Shown here: one piece after another, positions 32,127-41,218 of the stretch | Layout of the letters: each line of letters begins with the position of its first letter | Position numbering within the stretch: the stretch's first letter is position 1 | DNA from: Tremella fuciformis | Lineage: Eukaryota; Basidiomycota; Tremellomycetes; Tremellales; Tremellaceae | Assembly (NCBI GenBank): GCA_032768795.1 | Contig: CP136492.1 | Coordinates: forward strand, 310,001 to 374,000 | Length of the DNA: 64,000 nucleotides | Direction of reading: 5' to 3' | Translations under genes and position numbers: made by a program | The notes under the pieces: model-generated | The model's input: only the letters and a program-made list of their open reading frames with translations | Database searches by the model: none | What the model was told of the DNA's origin: nothing

Positions 32127-33009
32127 GCCGTCTGCTGAGGCGATGGGCTCTACAGCCTCAAAGCCTTGGATGCACAGCCCGGGCGGAACGCCACATTTCC
32201 ACCTTCTATTCTGATTGTGTCTCATGAATCACATTTTTTTCCGGAAAAAACGCGCTGTGATGAGCAGCTGGGTGACGTTGAAAGACATCATAGAGTACTG
32301 CTTCTCGAAGGAGCGGGCTCGATCTATGTGCAACGAGCGCGTCGAGAAGAAGCATGCTGCAGTATATCCTTCTGTCGCGAGAACCCCACAAATAACACGG
32401 CAGACCATAGTGTCCTGGCGCTGAGCTCTGGGACACGACGACTGGCGGAATTTCATACCGCCTGCATAAACGCATTGTGTCACCTTTGGGAACCCTACCT
32501 CAGCGTTTTGTCTCTCTTCACCGTTTCGGGCTTGCGCATTCTCCGTTTAGCGCTCCCCCCCATGAACTCGCAAGTCAATATCCCTGAGGTTGAACCATTC
32601 GTCTCAGCTGGATCGAAACGCAGCTTGAGACTCGACCGAAGCTTCGGCCCTTCTGAGGGATTCAGGCCGGCTTGTAATATGTAGCTACTTGTTCTGCCCT
32701 CCGGCAATACCGAGGTGTGGCTCTCACACCCATGAGCTCCACCGCGCGGGTATTGGCGGGCATGACATGCTTCTCTCTGGTAGAAGGCTTCGTCGCGTTG
32801 TGTTTGGAGCTCGGGAGGAGAGGGGAGCGGGGGGTGGGGGCGCACAGGACAACGAACGACGAGGATGAACCCTCCTTTTTTCCTGGTCTCCAGCTCATAG
32901 AGCGTCGCGAACCTTCGATATCCCTCAAACTCCCTCTCTCTCAACAACAAGAAGCTTTACGAAATTGGCTGTCCTCCCACCCCTACTCAACCGCCGTCCT
33001 CGTAGGAGT
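32127..33009. other. intergenic, nothing firm
   Basis: A plus-strand frame of about 170 codons (32166-32684) lacks family features and is overlapped by antisense frames; not called. The stretch before 33010 is CT-rich. Confidence 0.4.
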
Positions 33010-33693
33010 ATGTCCACGTCCACGCAGCTCGAGAGCGTCGCCTCCTCGTCAATGAGTGCCCAGGCGCTAGAGCCTCCGATGGGTTTCTTTTACAACGAGA
33101 ATGAATCTGACGATAGCGACTGTCAGAAGAAGATACGCGCCAATGCCAAAGAGTATGACAGCCGTGAAAACGACCATAGCGAGCACGATATGAACGAACA
33201 GGAGGACACATCTGAATCCTGTGAGGATACAGACTCTGCATACCCTCCTGTCCAGGTCCATCTCACCCTCAACGGTCCGGACCTTGATCCTCAGGCGGAG
33301 GTCCGGCGTCTCCAGAGCGGTGTGTGTTATATCAGTCATCGACGTGGCCTTCAGAACGCGCTACTGACGGAAAATGCCCAGTGGGAACTCAAGCGTCTTC
33401 GAGAGAATGACCCTTCCTTCGGGCGCGAGTTGTTTGAGAACTGTGATCGGGAGCTTCTACCTCATCTAGATGGCTCGGAGACCAATAGGACGATATCAAG
33501 TGGCAAAGAGGAAGCAAGTGAGGAAAGAAGCGGAACAAAGCCTTTGCAGGCTGGGTGGCTGAACAAGTTGACGGTTTCCTTGAGTAGTGGACCTCTGAGG
33601 GGTAAGGGCCTGGACGACTTGGGGAGATCGGTCGCAGATCCACCTCGCCGTGTCCGCAGGTTGCATCTCGCAAACCACCCGCAGGAACCCTGA
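33010..33693 (+). CDS. acidic orphan protein, possible divergent family member
   Basis: ATG 33010, 227 aa. Strongly acidic, Ser/Asp/Glu-rich first 80 residues (DDSDCQKKIRANAKEYDSRE, EDTSESCEDTDSAYPP), then a strand PVQVHLTLNGPDLD and helix-prone sequence. It ends with a basic tail. The V-x-V-x-L-T-L strand after a disordered lead is family-like, but the Trp and the closing F-G strand are not evident. Its position inside the array supports a decayed or fast-evolving member. Function unknown. Confidence 0.55.
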   Translation: MSTSTQLESVASSSMSAQALEPPMGFFYNENESDDSDCQKKIRANAKEYDSRENDHSEHDMNEQEDTSESCEDTDSAYPPVQVHLTLNGPDLDPQAEVRRLQSGVCYISHRRGLQNALLTENAQWELKRLRENDPSFGRELFENCDRELLPHLDGSETNRTISSGKEEASEERSGTKPLQAGWLNKLTVSLSSGPLRGKGLDDLGRSVADPPRRVRRLHLANHPQEP

Positions 33694-34184
33694 TGAGGAT
33701 ATCCTCATGGGCTTCCCTCTCATGCACCAACCGTTGCTTTTCCCACTTCTCTAGTCTGACCATGCGGGATCAACCCGGTGAGCGTGTCCAAGCAGATCAG
33801 GGCGCGGCTCCAAAGGAGAGTGGCTTACGGAGATCCTCTGCAGCGCCCAGTACAGAAATGATCTATGTCTACTGAATTCTTCCCATTTACCCGGCCAATG
33901 TGGTAGCCCGACTGCCTATCCCGTTTGAGGTAACTGTCTTGAAACGCGTCCTGTCCGTGCGAGCGTCGACATATGACATTCACATGATTTGCTTCGCCGC
34001 TTCGCTCTCACAATTGCCCCGCCCTATATTACGTGCGTGTGAGAGTGTGAGAGTGTGAGAGCTCAGTGGCTGGGCGCGGGGGGGGGGGGGGGGGTATGGA
34101 ATCCGATACCATATAATAAGCCGACGCAGACCCTCACCCGAAAGAGCAACGATACCACCGCATCACCAAACAGTAGCTCTAAAC
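33694..34184. other. intergenic with 8-bp repeat, G-run and TATA element
   Basis: Contains a GTGTGAGA triplicate (about 34037-34061), a 17-G run (34078-34094) and TATAATA (34112-34118), all within 150 bp of the next ATG. Confidence 0.6.
34078..34094. repeat. poly-G tract (17)
   Basis: Uninterrupted G-run 18 bp before a TATAATA element and about 90 bp before the ATG at 34185. Confidence 0.9.
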
Positions 34185-34673
34185 ATGGCTTCCGCATGGA
34201 GCAATGAAGGCCCCAGCGAGCAGGTGGTCAACACCTCGATCACGTTGACCATCCACCCCAATATCAAGCGCGCATTGCCTGAATGGCATGTTGGGGTGTA
34301 TTCCACGCCCGAGCTCACGAACACTTTGTCCAATATCGTACAAAGCACTGGTTCAGAGTACGTGCGCTCCATCTACAAGGAGCTCACCGACGAGCACTTC
34401 TCAGAGACCTACGCTACGTTCTTGCCCGCCTTAAGATGGTGGGACTACTACGTGAAAAACAGATTCTTCGGTGAAGACCTCAGCTGCCCTCGGGTCATTG
34501 AAGCATATCATGAGCACACCGAAGCATTTGTCTCGGTGCTGCAAACCGAGGAGCAGAAGGAGTACCTGAAGTTACACCTACGAGCTGCGTTGGAGGGTGA
34601 GTCAGAGGCTACACAACTTTTCTCCGATTGGAGTACAGTCGACATTGATTGGCTGGCGGTTCGTTGCTCGTAG
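34185..34673 (+). CDS. tandem orphan family, short member (array right end)
   Basis: Intronless, 162 aa. A very short lead (MASAWSNEGPSEQVV), then NTSITLTIHPNIKRALPEWH and VGVYSTPELTNTL with the conserved Trp, SNIVQSTGSEYVRSIYKEL (the family helix), a helical middle with RWWDYYVKNRF, LKLHLRAALEGESEATQL and a closing DIDWLAVR. TATAATA at 34112-34118 lies 67 bp upstream of the ATG. It is the last clear member on the right. Function unknown. Confidence 0.8.
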   Translation: MASAWSNEGPSEQVVNTSITLTIHPNIKRALPEWHVGVYSTPELTNTLSNIVQSTGSEYVRSIYKELTDEHFSETYATFLPALRWWDYYVKNRFFGEDLSCPRVIEAYHEHTEAFVSVLQTEEQKEYLKLHLRAALEGESEATQLFSDWSTVDIDWLAVRCS

Positions 34674-34807
34674 ACAGAATGCATGGCGGGTGTGACGTCG
34701 ATATCGGACCATGTTCATATGTATTGACAGGCCCCGCCGAACGTGAGCCCGCAGCTGGCACATGTCTGGAACTCCGCTCCCGCCTCCCACCAGAATGCTC
34801 CTTCAGA

Positions 34808-34905
34808 GTGCCACGCCAAGAGTGCCACGTTCGACATGCCGCAATCCAAGTGCCACATTGAGCGTGCCACATTCGGAGTGCCACATTCGGAGTGCCACAT
34901 TCAAG
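34808..34905. repeat. 14-bp minisatellite, seven units
   Basis: GTGCCAC (or close variants) recurs at exactly 14-bp steps: 34808, 34822, 34836, 34850, 34864, 34878 and 34892. The last three units are nearly identical (GTGCCACATTCGGA), the left ones diverged. The span lies directly after the last array gene. Confidence 0.9.
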
Positions 34906-35260
34906 CCACTGGTCGGCTATCGGCAAGTCGCCTGATTTTTGCCACCCGGCTCGACGGCGGTGTACTCGTACTGTTCGCCTTCTATCTCGGCGGACATGTG
35001 ATGGGGTCGATATCGTCGCTGCTCGAAGCTTCTGCCGCAGCCGAGCCAGGACGACTGCCTCAGAGCGAGCTGAGCTGCGCCCCGAGGCTCGGTGATCGAC
35101 GTTTCAGCCGGCGGCGCAAGTGAGAGCGATCGCCGCAGGCCGCGCAGTCGCCTCGGCAGGCGGACGTCCGAGTCCGCAGTCACTAGAGTTTGACATTTTG
35201 CCAACGATGCGCAGCCTTTTGCGCAAGCGTTGGAGTATGCCCGAGGTGGGTCAAAGGGCA

Positions 35261-35266
35261 TATATA
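35261..35266 (+). promoter_or_regulatory. TATA box
   Basis: TATATA 89 bp before the ATG at 35355. Confidence 0.6.
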
Positions 35267-35354
35267 CCCCTCGGTATGCATGTGGACGTACTCATCCCCC
35301 TCACATCTTACTCTACTTTCCACATTCCTCACCCCAAACACACGAACAAACACC

Positions 35355-36551
35355 ATGACGAAAGACAGCTTTGAAGGTTACGAAGTTATCGAGAAGGAGA
35401 AGCAGCACGTCGAGGGCGCCGAGCAGGTGGCCCAGCAGCTGGAGAACACCCACCTCGCTGAGCAAGACAACTCGGACTCGCTGTCCGAGACGTCGAGCGA
35501 GTCGACAATCGAGGAGATCTCTAGCGACGAGTACGCACAAGCCTACGAGTACGGTCCTTGGGCCTTCCACGGTCACGGTGGCCGACACGGTCGCTTCGGC
35601 GGCTTTGGCATGCGGGGACGCGGTGGCTTTGGGGGCTTCGGCGGCAGGCACATGGGTCCTCCCGGGTTTGGCCACTTCCAGCATCATCATCACCACTTCT
35701 TCGGCCCTCCGCCTCCCCACGCCGCACCTCCCTCCTTCGGTGGCGAGCACCCCTTCGCCCGCGGTGGGCCTTGGGCCGGTCCCGACTTTGACGGCGACGA
35801 CGTCCGTGGCCCACCCCCGTTCATGATGATGGGTGGCGGCAGGCGCTGTGGTTCTGGCGGTCGAGGTGGCTTTGGCGGCCCCGGCTTTGGTTTCGGTCGC
35901 CCTCATCACCAACGCTTTGGTCCTGGTCCCGACATAGAGGGCATGGGTCCATTCGGTTCAGGCCCTTTCGGCGATGCTCCCCCTCGCGGACATCGCGGTC
36001 ACCCTCGCGGCCCTCCTGGCGCGCCCGGACACCAAGGCCCCCCTCCCCCGCCCCCGGCCGGCCCTCGTGGCCCCGACGACGATGTCCCGCCGCCGCCCCC
36101 TCCCCCCGGACTTGACTCCGACATGCCCTTCCCGCCGCCCCCCTTCCCGTTCGGCGCCGGTCGCAGGCACAAGAAAGACCACAAGCACGGCCGTCACCGC
36201 CGCGCCCGCTCGCACTCGCCGTCCGACATCGAGGACGAGGCTCGCAAGCAGCACCGCCGCGCGCACAAGGCCGAGAGGCGCGAGAGACACGCTCGCCGAC
36301 ACGACCGCACCGGTCCGTTCCCCGCCGAGCCGTTTGCGCCCGGCTTCGGTGCCGGCCCGTCCATCCCTCCGTTCCACCCCATGATGCACCCTCGGGACTT
36401 CGACCCCCGTCGCCGTCACCATCGCGGCCCGGCCCCTTGGGTACAGTGGGACGAGCGCCCGCGCGGCCGATGGGTTTGGGTCCCCGAAGAGGAGCAGCCC
36501 GAGCAGGAGCAGGCCCGCGCCGATGAGCCTGAGAAGACACCCGCCGCTTAA
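35355..36551 (+). CDS. Gly/Pro/His/Phe-rich low-complexity (prion-like) protein
   Basis: Intronless, 398 aa, ATG in context CACCATG. An acidic, Ser/Glu lead (residues 1-62) is followed by a G-F-G/R-G-G-rich region (FGGFGMRGRGGFGGFGGRHM), His runs (HFQHHHHHFF), polyproline blocks, and a basic Arg/His/Lys segment (HKKDHKHGRHRRARSHS). It ends in an Arg/Trp segment (WVQWDERPRGRWVWVPEEE). There is no folded domain I recognise, nor a signal peptide. RGG and FG repeats with acidic and basic blocks are typical of proteins that bind RNA or form condensates, but no direct function can be read. TATA-driven. Confidence 0.75.
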   Translation: MTKDSFEGYEVIEKEKQHVEGAEQVAQQLENTHLAEQDNSDSLSETSSESTIEEISSDEYAQAYEYGPWAFHGHGGRHGRFGGFGMRGRGGFGGFGGRHMGPPGFGHFQHHHHHFFGPPPPHAAPPSFGGEHPFARGGPWAGPDFDGDDVRGPPPFMMMGGGRRCGSGGRGGFGGPGFGFGRPHHQRFGPGPDIEGMGPFGSGPFGDAPPRGHRGHPRGPPGAPGHQGPPPPPPAGPRGPDDDVPPPPPPPGLDSDMPFPPPPFPFGAGRRHKKDHKHGRHRRARSHSPSDIEDEARKQHRRAHKAERRERHARRHDRTGPFPAEPFAPGFGAGPSIPPFHPMMHPRDFDPRRRHHRGPAPWVQWDERPRGRWVWVPEEEQPEQEQARADEPEKTPAA

Positions 36552-36736
36552 GCACCGTCACCCTCTAGCGGCAAACAAGGAATAACCATCACTCGACCGA
36601 TCATCGTCCACGGCAACACGCCCATCATCCAAGTGCGAACGAGATCAAACGAGAGACCGCACTTCGCCGCGGGAAGAAGGCGTCTAGCCTGACCGTGGCA
36701 AACTGCTGGTCCTCGACCCACCCCACCCTCCCCAAC

Positions 36737-36760
36737 CCCGATCCCGATCCCGATCCCATC
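36737..36760. repeat. 6-bp tandem repeat (CCCGAT x4)
   Basis: Four exact units followed by a degenerate fifth (CCCATC). Confidence 0.9.
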
Positions 36761-37681
36761 TGAGAGAACGATGAACGAAGAAAACCACGATGTATATAGG
36801 CGAAAGTAGAATAGAGAAGGAAACTCGAAACACCAAAAACATAGTAAAAATTAGAAAACCCATGGATGCAGAGATGCGTCAAACGTTTCTCAGACTGCCG
36901 AACTGACAATGCTGACGCGCTACTCATTGATACTCACTCACGCATACTCACTGACCCCCCTTCCCACTCTTTCACAAAGTGTCGTACACTCACAGCCTTG
37001 AGACACGGAGTTCCCCCACCCTCACCCCGAAGGGCCTGCGGAGTATCGGAATACGTCTCATTCCAGAGTGTGGGACTGAGAGATTCTGGGAAGTGACAAA
37101 GCCCAAATCAAACAATGAATACATCTTCCCGCAGCTCATACCCAGTCGAAAGAGAAGGGGGCACGTCATCATGCAGCGGATGCTGACAGAGTGTTGTGCA
37201 AGACTTTGCCACCCGCTAATGTGGGAAGCTGGCATACTAGCGATTCGCATGACGTATTACTAGTTATTGCCGTCCGTTGGCGGACCAGGCAGTTGTAACG
37301 ATGCCGCTTGCTTGTCTCACGGGCCATCATGCCATAGTGAATCGAGCGTTGTTAAATCTCGGAGTCTCCGAGGGGACAGATGGTTGCCCGCACACAGGCC
37401 CCCATGCTTATCTCGCGCGCGACTCCGACGAGACTGATATGCCTGCGACTAGCGACTGATGCCTTACAATTCTGAGCCAGGGCTCTCACAGAAGCCTTCG
37501 CCAAGGTGCGGTAGCGTCATTGCTCGAATTCATACGGCGAGGTGCCCGACAACAAGAAACCAACCGAAGTCCTGTAGTCTGCCATCTGGTTCTCGTCTAC
37601 ACACGGTCGGAATGCTGTCCGTATGAGGGCGGACGGCAAGAAGAAGACCAGGATGCGAATCACTCGCACTTACAGGTGAGG

Positions 37682-37688
37682 TATATAA
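37682..37688 (+). promoter_or_regulatory. TATA box
   Basis: TATATAA 127 bp before the ATG at 37809. Confidence 0.5.
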
Positions 37689-37808
37689 GCCGTGCGTAAG
37701 CAGACATTAGGCTTCTCCAACACAATCAACATTCTTGATACCGACCAGCGATCACAATCGTAACCTGCAACAAATCAGCTCGACAAGACGGCGCAAACAG
37801 CTTGCACA

Positions 37809-38672
37809 ATGAACACAGATTTTCCTACCGATGCCTACGACGAGGATGAGGGCTTTTCCTACTCTACCGTGGGGCCGAGGGGAGGCCTTCGAATCAACTC
37901 GTACATAGAAGCCATGAGTAGGCCCGAGGGACCTCAAGCGCCTACTGCCCCACCTCTCACACAAGGACCAAGCACTTTCCTCTCTGTCCCCGCTCCTACG
38001 CGCATGCCTCGACGATCGGACACGCATTCGTTCCGCGTTCCTCCCGCGTCGTCGGCATTCGGCGGAAGCGCTCAAACGCCGTCCAGTCAGGGCACCACAA
38101 GCGCTCTCAACTACCAGCAATGGGAGCCTGCCCCCGGACAACCCTTCCCCGATGTCGAGCGCGCGCTTCGTGGCCGGACTCAAGCTGACAGGCGTGCTGT
38201 CGTTGTCCCTAACTTTGGGTATGCGCCTTCGGAAGACGACGACGACACTTTGTCTACTACTGCTGACACGGGCTATGCGTCCTCGTTCCAGGCGCCGCTT
38301 GGAGCTGGGGCGCCGACAACAAGACCACCTTTGGCACGCAACAATGCGTTCAACCTCGAGGACAATGACGACTCGGTGACATCCCAGTTCTTGCCGATGT
38401 ACCGCACGTCGACTTCTACTTCGGTGTCCCCTTACAACGTTCAAGGGTTTGACCCCACTGAGCCCGCGCGCAACAGCTCTGACTCCACCTTCTCTGCGCT
38501 CATAGATTCTTACGGGGCCCAACCTTCGCAGCTGTTTAGTTCACCTATGGCGCACGGTGACCCCAACGACCCCCGCTCAAGCTATAGGTCAACGTCTGAC
38601 ACGGCTTTCTTTGACCTCTACACCAATTCCACCCCGCAGAACAGGTCATCCTTCGACCGATCGTTCCGCTGA
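37809..38672 (+). CDS. disordered Ser/Pro/Thr-rich orphan protein
   Basis: Intronless, 287 aa, ATG 37809. An acidic start (MNTDFPTDAYDEDEGFSYST) is followed by low-complexity Pro/Ser/Thr sequence with short recurring motifs such as FGYAPSEDDDD, NAFNLEDNDDSV, and TSDTAFFDLYTNSTPQNRSS. No fold, signal peptide or membrane helix is recognised. It does not share the array family's core strands. Function unknown. Confidence 0.65.
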   Translation: MNTDFPTDAYDEDEGFSYSTVGPRGGLRINSYIEAMSRPEGPQAPTAPPLTQGPSTFLSVPAPTRMPRRSDTHSFRVPPASSAFGGSAQTPSSQGTTSALNYQQWEPAPGQPFPDVERALRGRTQADRRAVVVPNFGYAPSEDDDDTLSTTADTGYASSFQAPLGAGAPTTRPPLARNNAFNLEDNDDSVTSQFLPMYRTSTSTSVSPYNVQGFDPTEPARNSSDSTFSALIDSYGAQPSQLFSSPMAHGDPNDPRSSYRSTSDTAFFDLYTNSTPQNRSSFDRSFR

Positions 38673-39010
38673 AAGCCCTTAGCTAGGATCCGATTCCGCA
38701 GTAGTACGAGCTGTCGAGGAGACGGATTCAGAGCCGTCTTGAGAGATGCATTAGAAACTGGATTCAGAACATGGTCAGCGCATCGCTTGAGCAGACAAGT
38801 TTCACGTCTCTCTGCACCCTTGTTCGCGAGCCTTCGCACGTTGTGCGCTCCATCCCGGGCTTTCCTTTCACCGTGCTTTTCATTTCAAATCCTTGTTGGT
38901 GACTTCTCGTTGGCGCCCGAGCCGCTTGCCGTCTGCCCAACATACCTCCCTCAGAGCCTCGTCCACTGTCACCGAGAACGCACACCCATCGCTTCACTCA
39001 CCATCTGAAT
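38673..39010. other. spacer between orphan gene and MFS gene
   Basis: No gene or clear promoter element seen; pyrimidine-rich before 39010. Confidence 0.45.
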
Positions 39011-40905
39011 ATGCTCTCTCCCTCCCCAACGACACCAGAGAGTCCAAATGAGAAGCTCCCCGTCCGCACCCATGATCTTGGAGTGTTGCCCATACCAAGG
39101 TATTGCCGCTTCAATCCAAATCTCGCTCCAGAAGATCAGCCGAAGTTTTCATGGAGGATGAATCTCGTCTTTGCGCTAGCGGCGGTATGTTTCTCTTGTC
39201 CTCTTCATATCGCAGCGCCCATAATCAGACAGCGTCGGTCATGAATGTCTACTTCGCACAACCCATGCTAGTAGAGTACGTGCCCGGCCAAGACGTTCGG
39301 CTGACTGACCAGCATCGCCAATGATCTTGATGTGTCCCACGATGCAGTTGCGCACATACCCACGTTGGCACAAGCGGGCTATGGAGTCGGGATCCTTCTG
39401 ATTGCGCCACTGGGTGACCTGCTCCGCCGGCGACAACTTCTGCTGGTGCTCTTTGGTTGCACTGCGTGCATCAACATTGGGTTAGCATTAGTAAAGAAAG
39501 TCGCGACCCTTCAAGGGCTCAGCTTTCTCATTGCTATCGTTTCCGTGAGACAGTGCCCATGATATGAGCGGTACGATTGACTCATACCACAGATCACGCC
39601 CCAGATCTGTGTGCCATGGACGGCAGACCTTGCCCCATCGAACATCCGAGCTCGGTCAGCCAGTGTAACACTCTCAGGTCTCATCTGCGGACTCGTGATC
39701 GGCAGGCTGATTGGAGGCGTCCTATCGACCTTTGCGTCATGGAGGGATGCCTACTGGTTTGGAGTGGCCTTCCAGGCAAGTTGGTCATACAATTCATTCG
39801 GGACGGAATGCGGGGCTGATACGTACAGCGATGCTCGGTGTTCTTTGGGTGAGCCTGCCTGATACCCCTGACAAAGGGCTTGACATCTCATACCCCCGCT
39901 TTGTAAGTGTTCGCAGTATTGGTGCATGGACAGACAACCTGACTTTCAGATGGGCTCCATGTTCATGTACCTTTACAAGTACCCAACGTTGCTACAGGCG
40001 TCCCTCTGCTTCTGTTTCTCAAGTGGCATGTCCTTCTGTGGTGCGTTTGAGCTCCCTTCGCTAACGCACAGCTGTCTTTGGGGGATTGTGAGTTCTCCGT
40101 TCTGGATTCCTGGTTGACGCAGTCAGCTGGACAACAACGACGTTCGTTTTGTCGAATGCGCCGTACAACTTCTCGCCATTCAAAATTGGTCTCTTTGGTC
40201 TGCTAGGGATACTTGGTGCAATTCTCGCTCCCCAATGGGGAAGACTCGTCGACTGTATTGTGCCGTGGACGGGCCAGGTCCTCGGCTTTTCAGTCTCACT
40301 GTGCGCCATGATCATCGCTCTCGGGGGAGCGGACAAGAACATCGCCTGCGTCTGCATCCCAATGATACTGTACGACGTGGGCATGCAGTTGGCGCAAGTG
40401 GCGACGGTCTACCGCATACAGGGCCTCGAACCAGAGGCCCGGTCAAGGATGAACGGTATTTTCTTGTTGTTGATGTTTGCTGGCCAGGCGCGTGAGCTGT
40501 CCCGGAATATGACCTGAGCTGAGGTCAAGACATCCGGAACAGCCGTCATGACGTCTGTTTACAACTCTAGGGGCTGGACTCTGACCGGGGCGACAGCAGT
40601 GATGATTGCAAGCATGCCGTTGATCCTTCTCTCCCTGAGGCAGGTTTTCTTTTTCCAACGAAGCGGGCGGGATGCTGATCAAGAGGGGTCCACATGAGGT
40701 GGGCTGGATTGGCTGGGGTGGTGGGACACAGCTGATCAAGCGCGACAAACTGACCGATCTGTCTCCTACTGCGATCACCGAGTATGGCAAGAAGGGGAAA
40801 CCGCCGTCGGTCACAGACGATACTAAGATTGGGTCTGACGGTAGCATCACTGCTCGAGCATCGCTGTCAGGGGGGAAAGGGGCAACGTACAAAAGGTCAA
40901 TTTGA
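39011..40905 (+). CDS. MFS transporter, tandem copy 1
   Basis: Twelve-helix major facilitator of the bacterial-type efflux permease group. Introns read at 39185-39228, 39276-39312, 39545-39592, 39780-39828, 39903-39949, one ending 40071, 40088-40126, 40488-40529 and 40644-40683. Cytoplasmic lead, then MNVYFAQPMLVE, IPTLAQAGYGVGILLIAPLG and DLLRRRQLLL (loop 2-3 signature), WTADLAPSNIRARSASVTLS, GRLIGGVLSTFASWRDAYW, a central loop (SLPDTPDKGLDISYP), KIGLFGLLGILGAILAPQWG and a soluble tail (LTDLSPTAITEYGKKGKP). The 40488 intron starts GCGCGT where copy 2 has GTGAGT; the intron before 40071 may also use GC. Substrate unknown. Confidence 0.8.
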
Positions 40906-41218
40906 AGGCGGGAGTCGGCGCTGATTGTGTTCCGGCTCACTCTGGCCTTCCAGGTCCCATCTATATTTCTAGTATTCGATGTATAAGCTGTTTTCTTCCG
41001 GATGAGACGGTTCAGGTGGCCCGATTTCAATGTTGCGAAGGCCAGAGTAAGCCACTGAACCGCACAAGCTCAAGTGCCCATGGCCAAACACAGCTAAAAG
41101 GACGCCCTGGACAGCTCGCCTTCGGGCGCGCTGCCTGCACTGGGACATCGAGAACGCTCAGAATCGGGTTCCATCCACCTCTAAACTGGTGAAGACGCCG
41201 TAGCCGCGGGTATTCAAG
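40906..41218. other. spacer between tandem MFS genes
   Basis: Contains no gene; short spacing fits tandem duplication. Confidence 0.5.

Larger units (their letters stand above)
34674..35354. other. intergenic with 14-bp minisatellite and TATA box
   Basis: Holds the minisatellite at 34808-34905 and TATATA at 35261-35266, 89 bp before the next ATG. No gene seen. Confidence 0.6.
36552..37808. other. intergenic, about 1.25 kb
   Basis: Begins with the 3' flank of the low-complexity gene, including a CCCGAT repeat (36737-36760). A TATATAA at 37682-37688 belongs to the next gene. No gene is resolved. Confidence 0.5.

Noticed and set aside
32166..32684. 172-codon plus-strand frame between array genes
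   Set aside because: Lacks all family elements and is covered by antisense frames of similar length.
33067..33339. Hydrophobic minus-strand frame resembling membrane segments
   Set aside because: Antisense of an acidic Asp/Glu-rich region reads as Val/Ile/Leu; an artefact of complementarity.
34808..34905. CRISPR-like array
   Set aside because: Period is 14 bp with no spacers, in a eukaryotic nuclear context; it is a minisatellite.
35821..36561. Minus-strand frame antisense to the Gly/Pro/His-rich gene
   Set aside because: Low-complexity mirror of the sense repeats; the sense gene has a good start and a TATA box.
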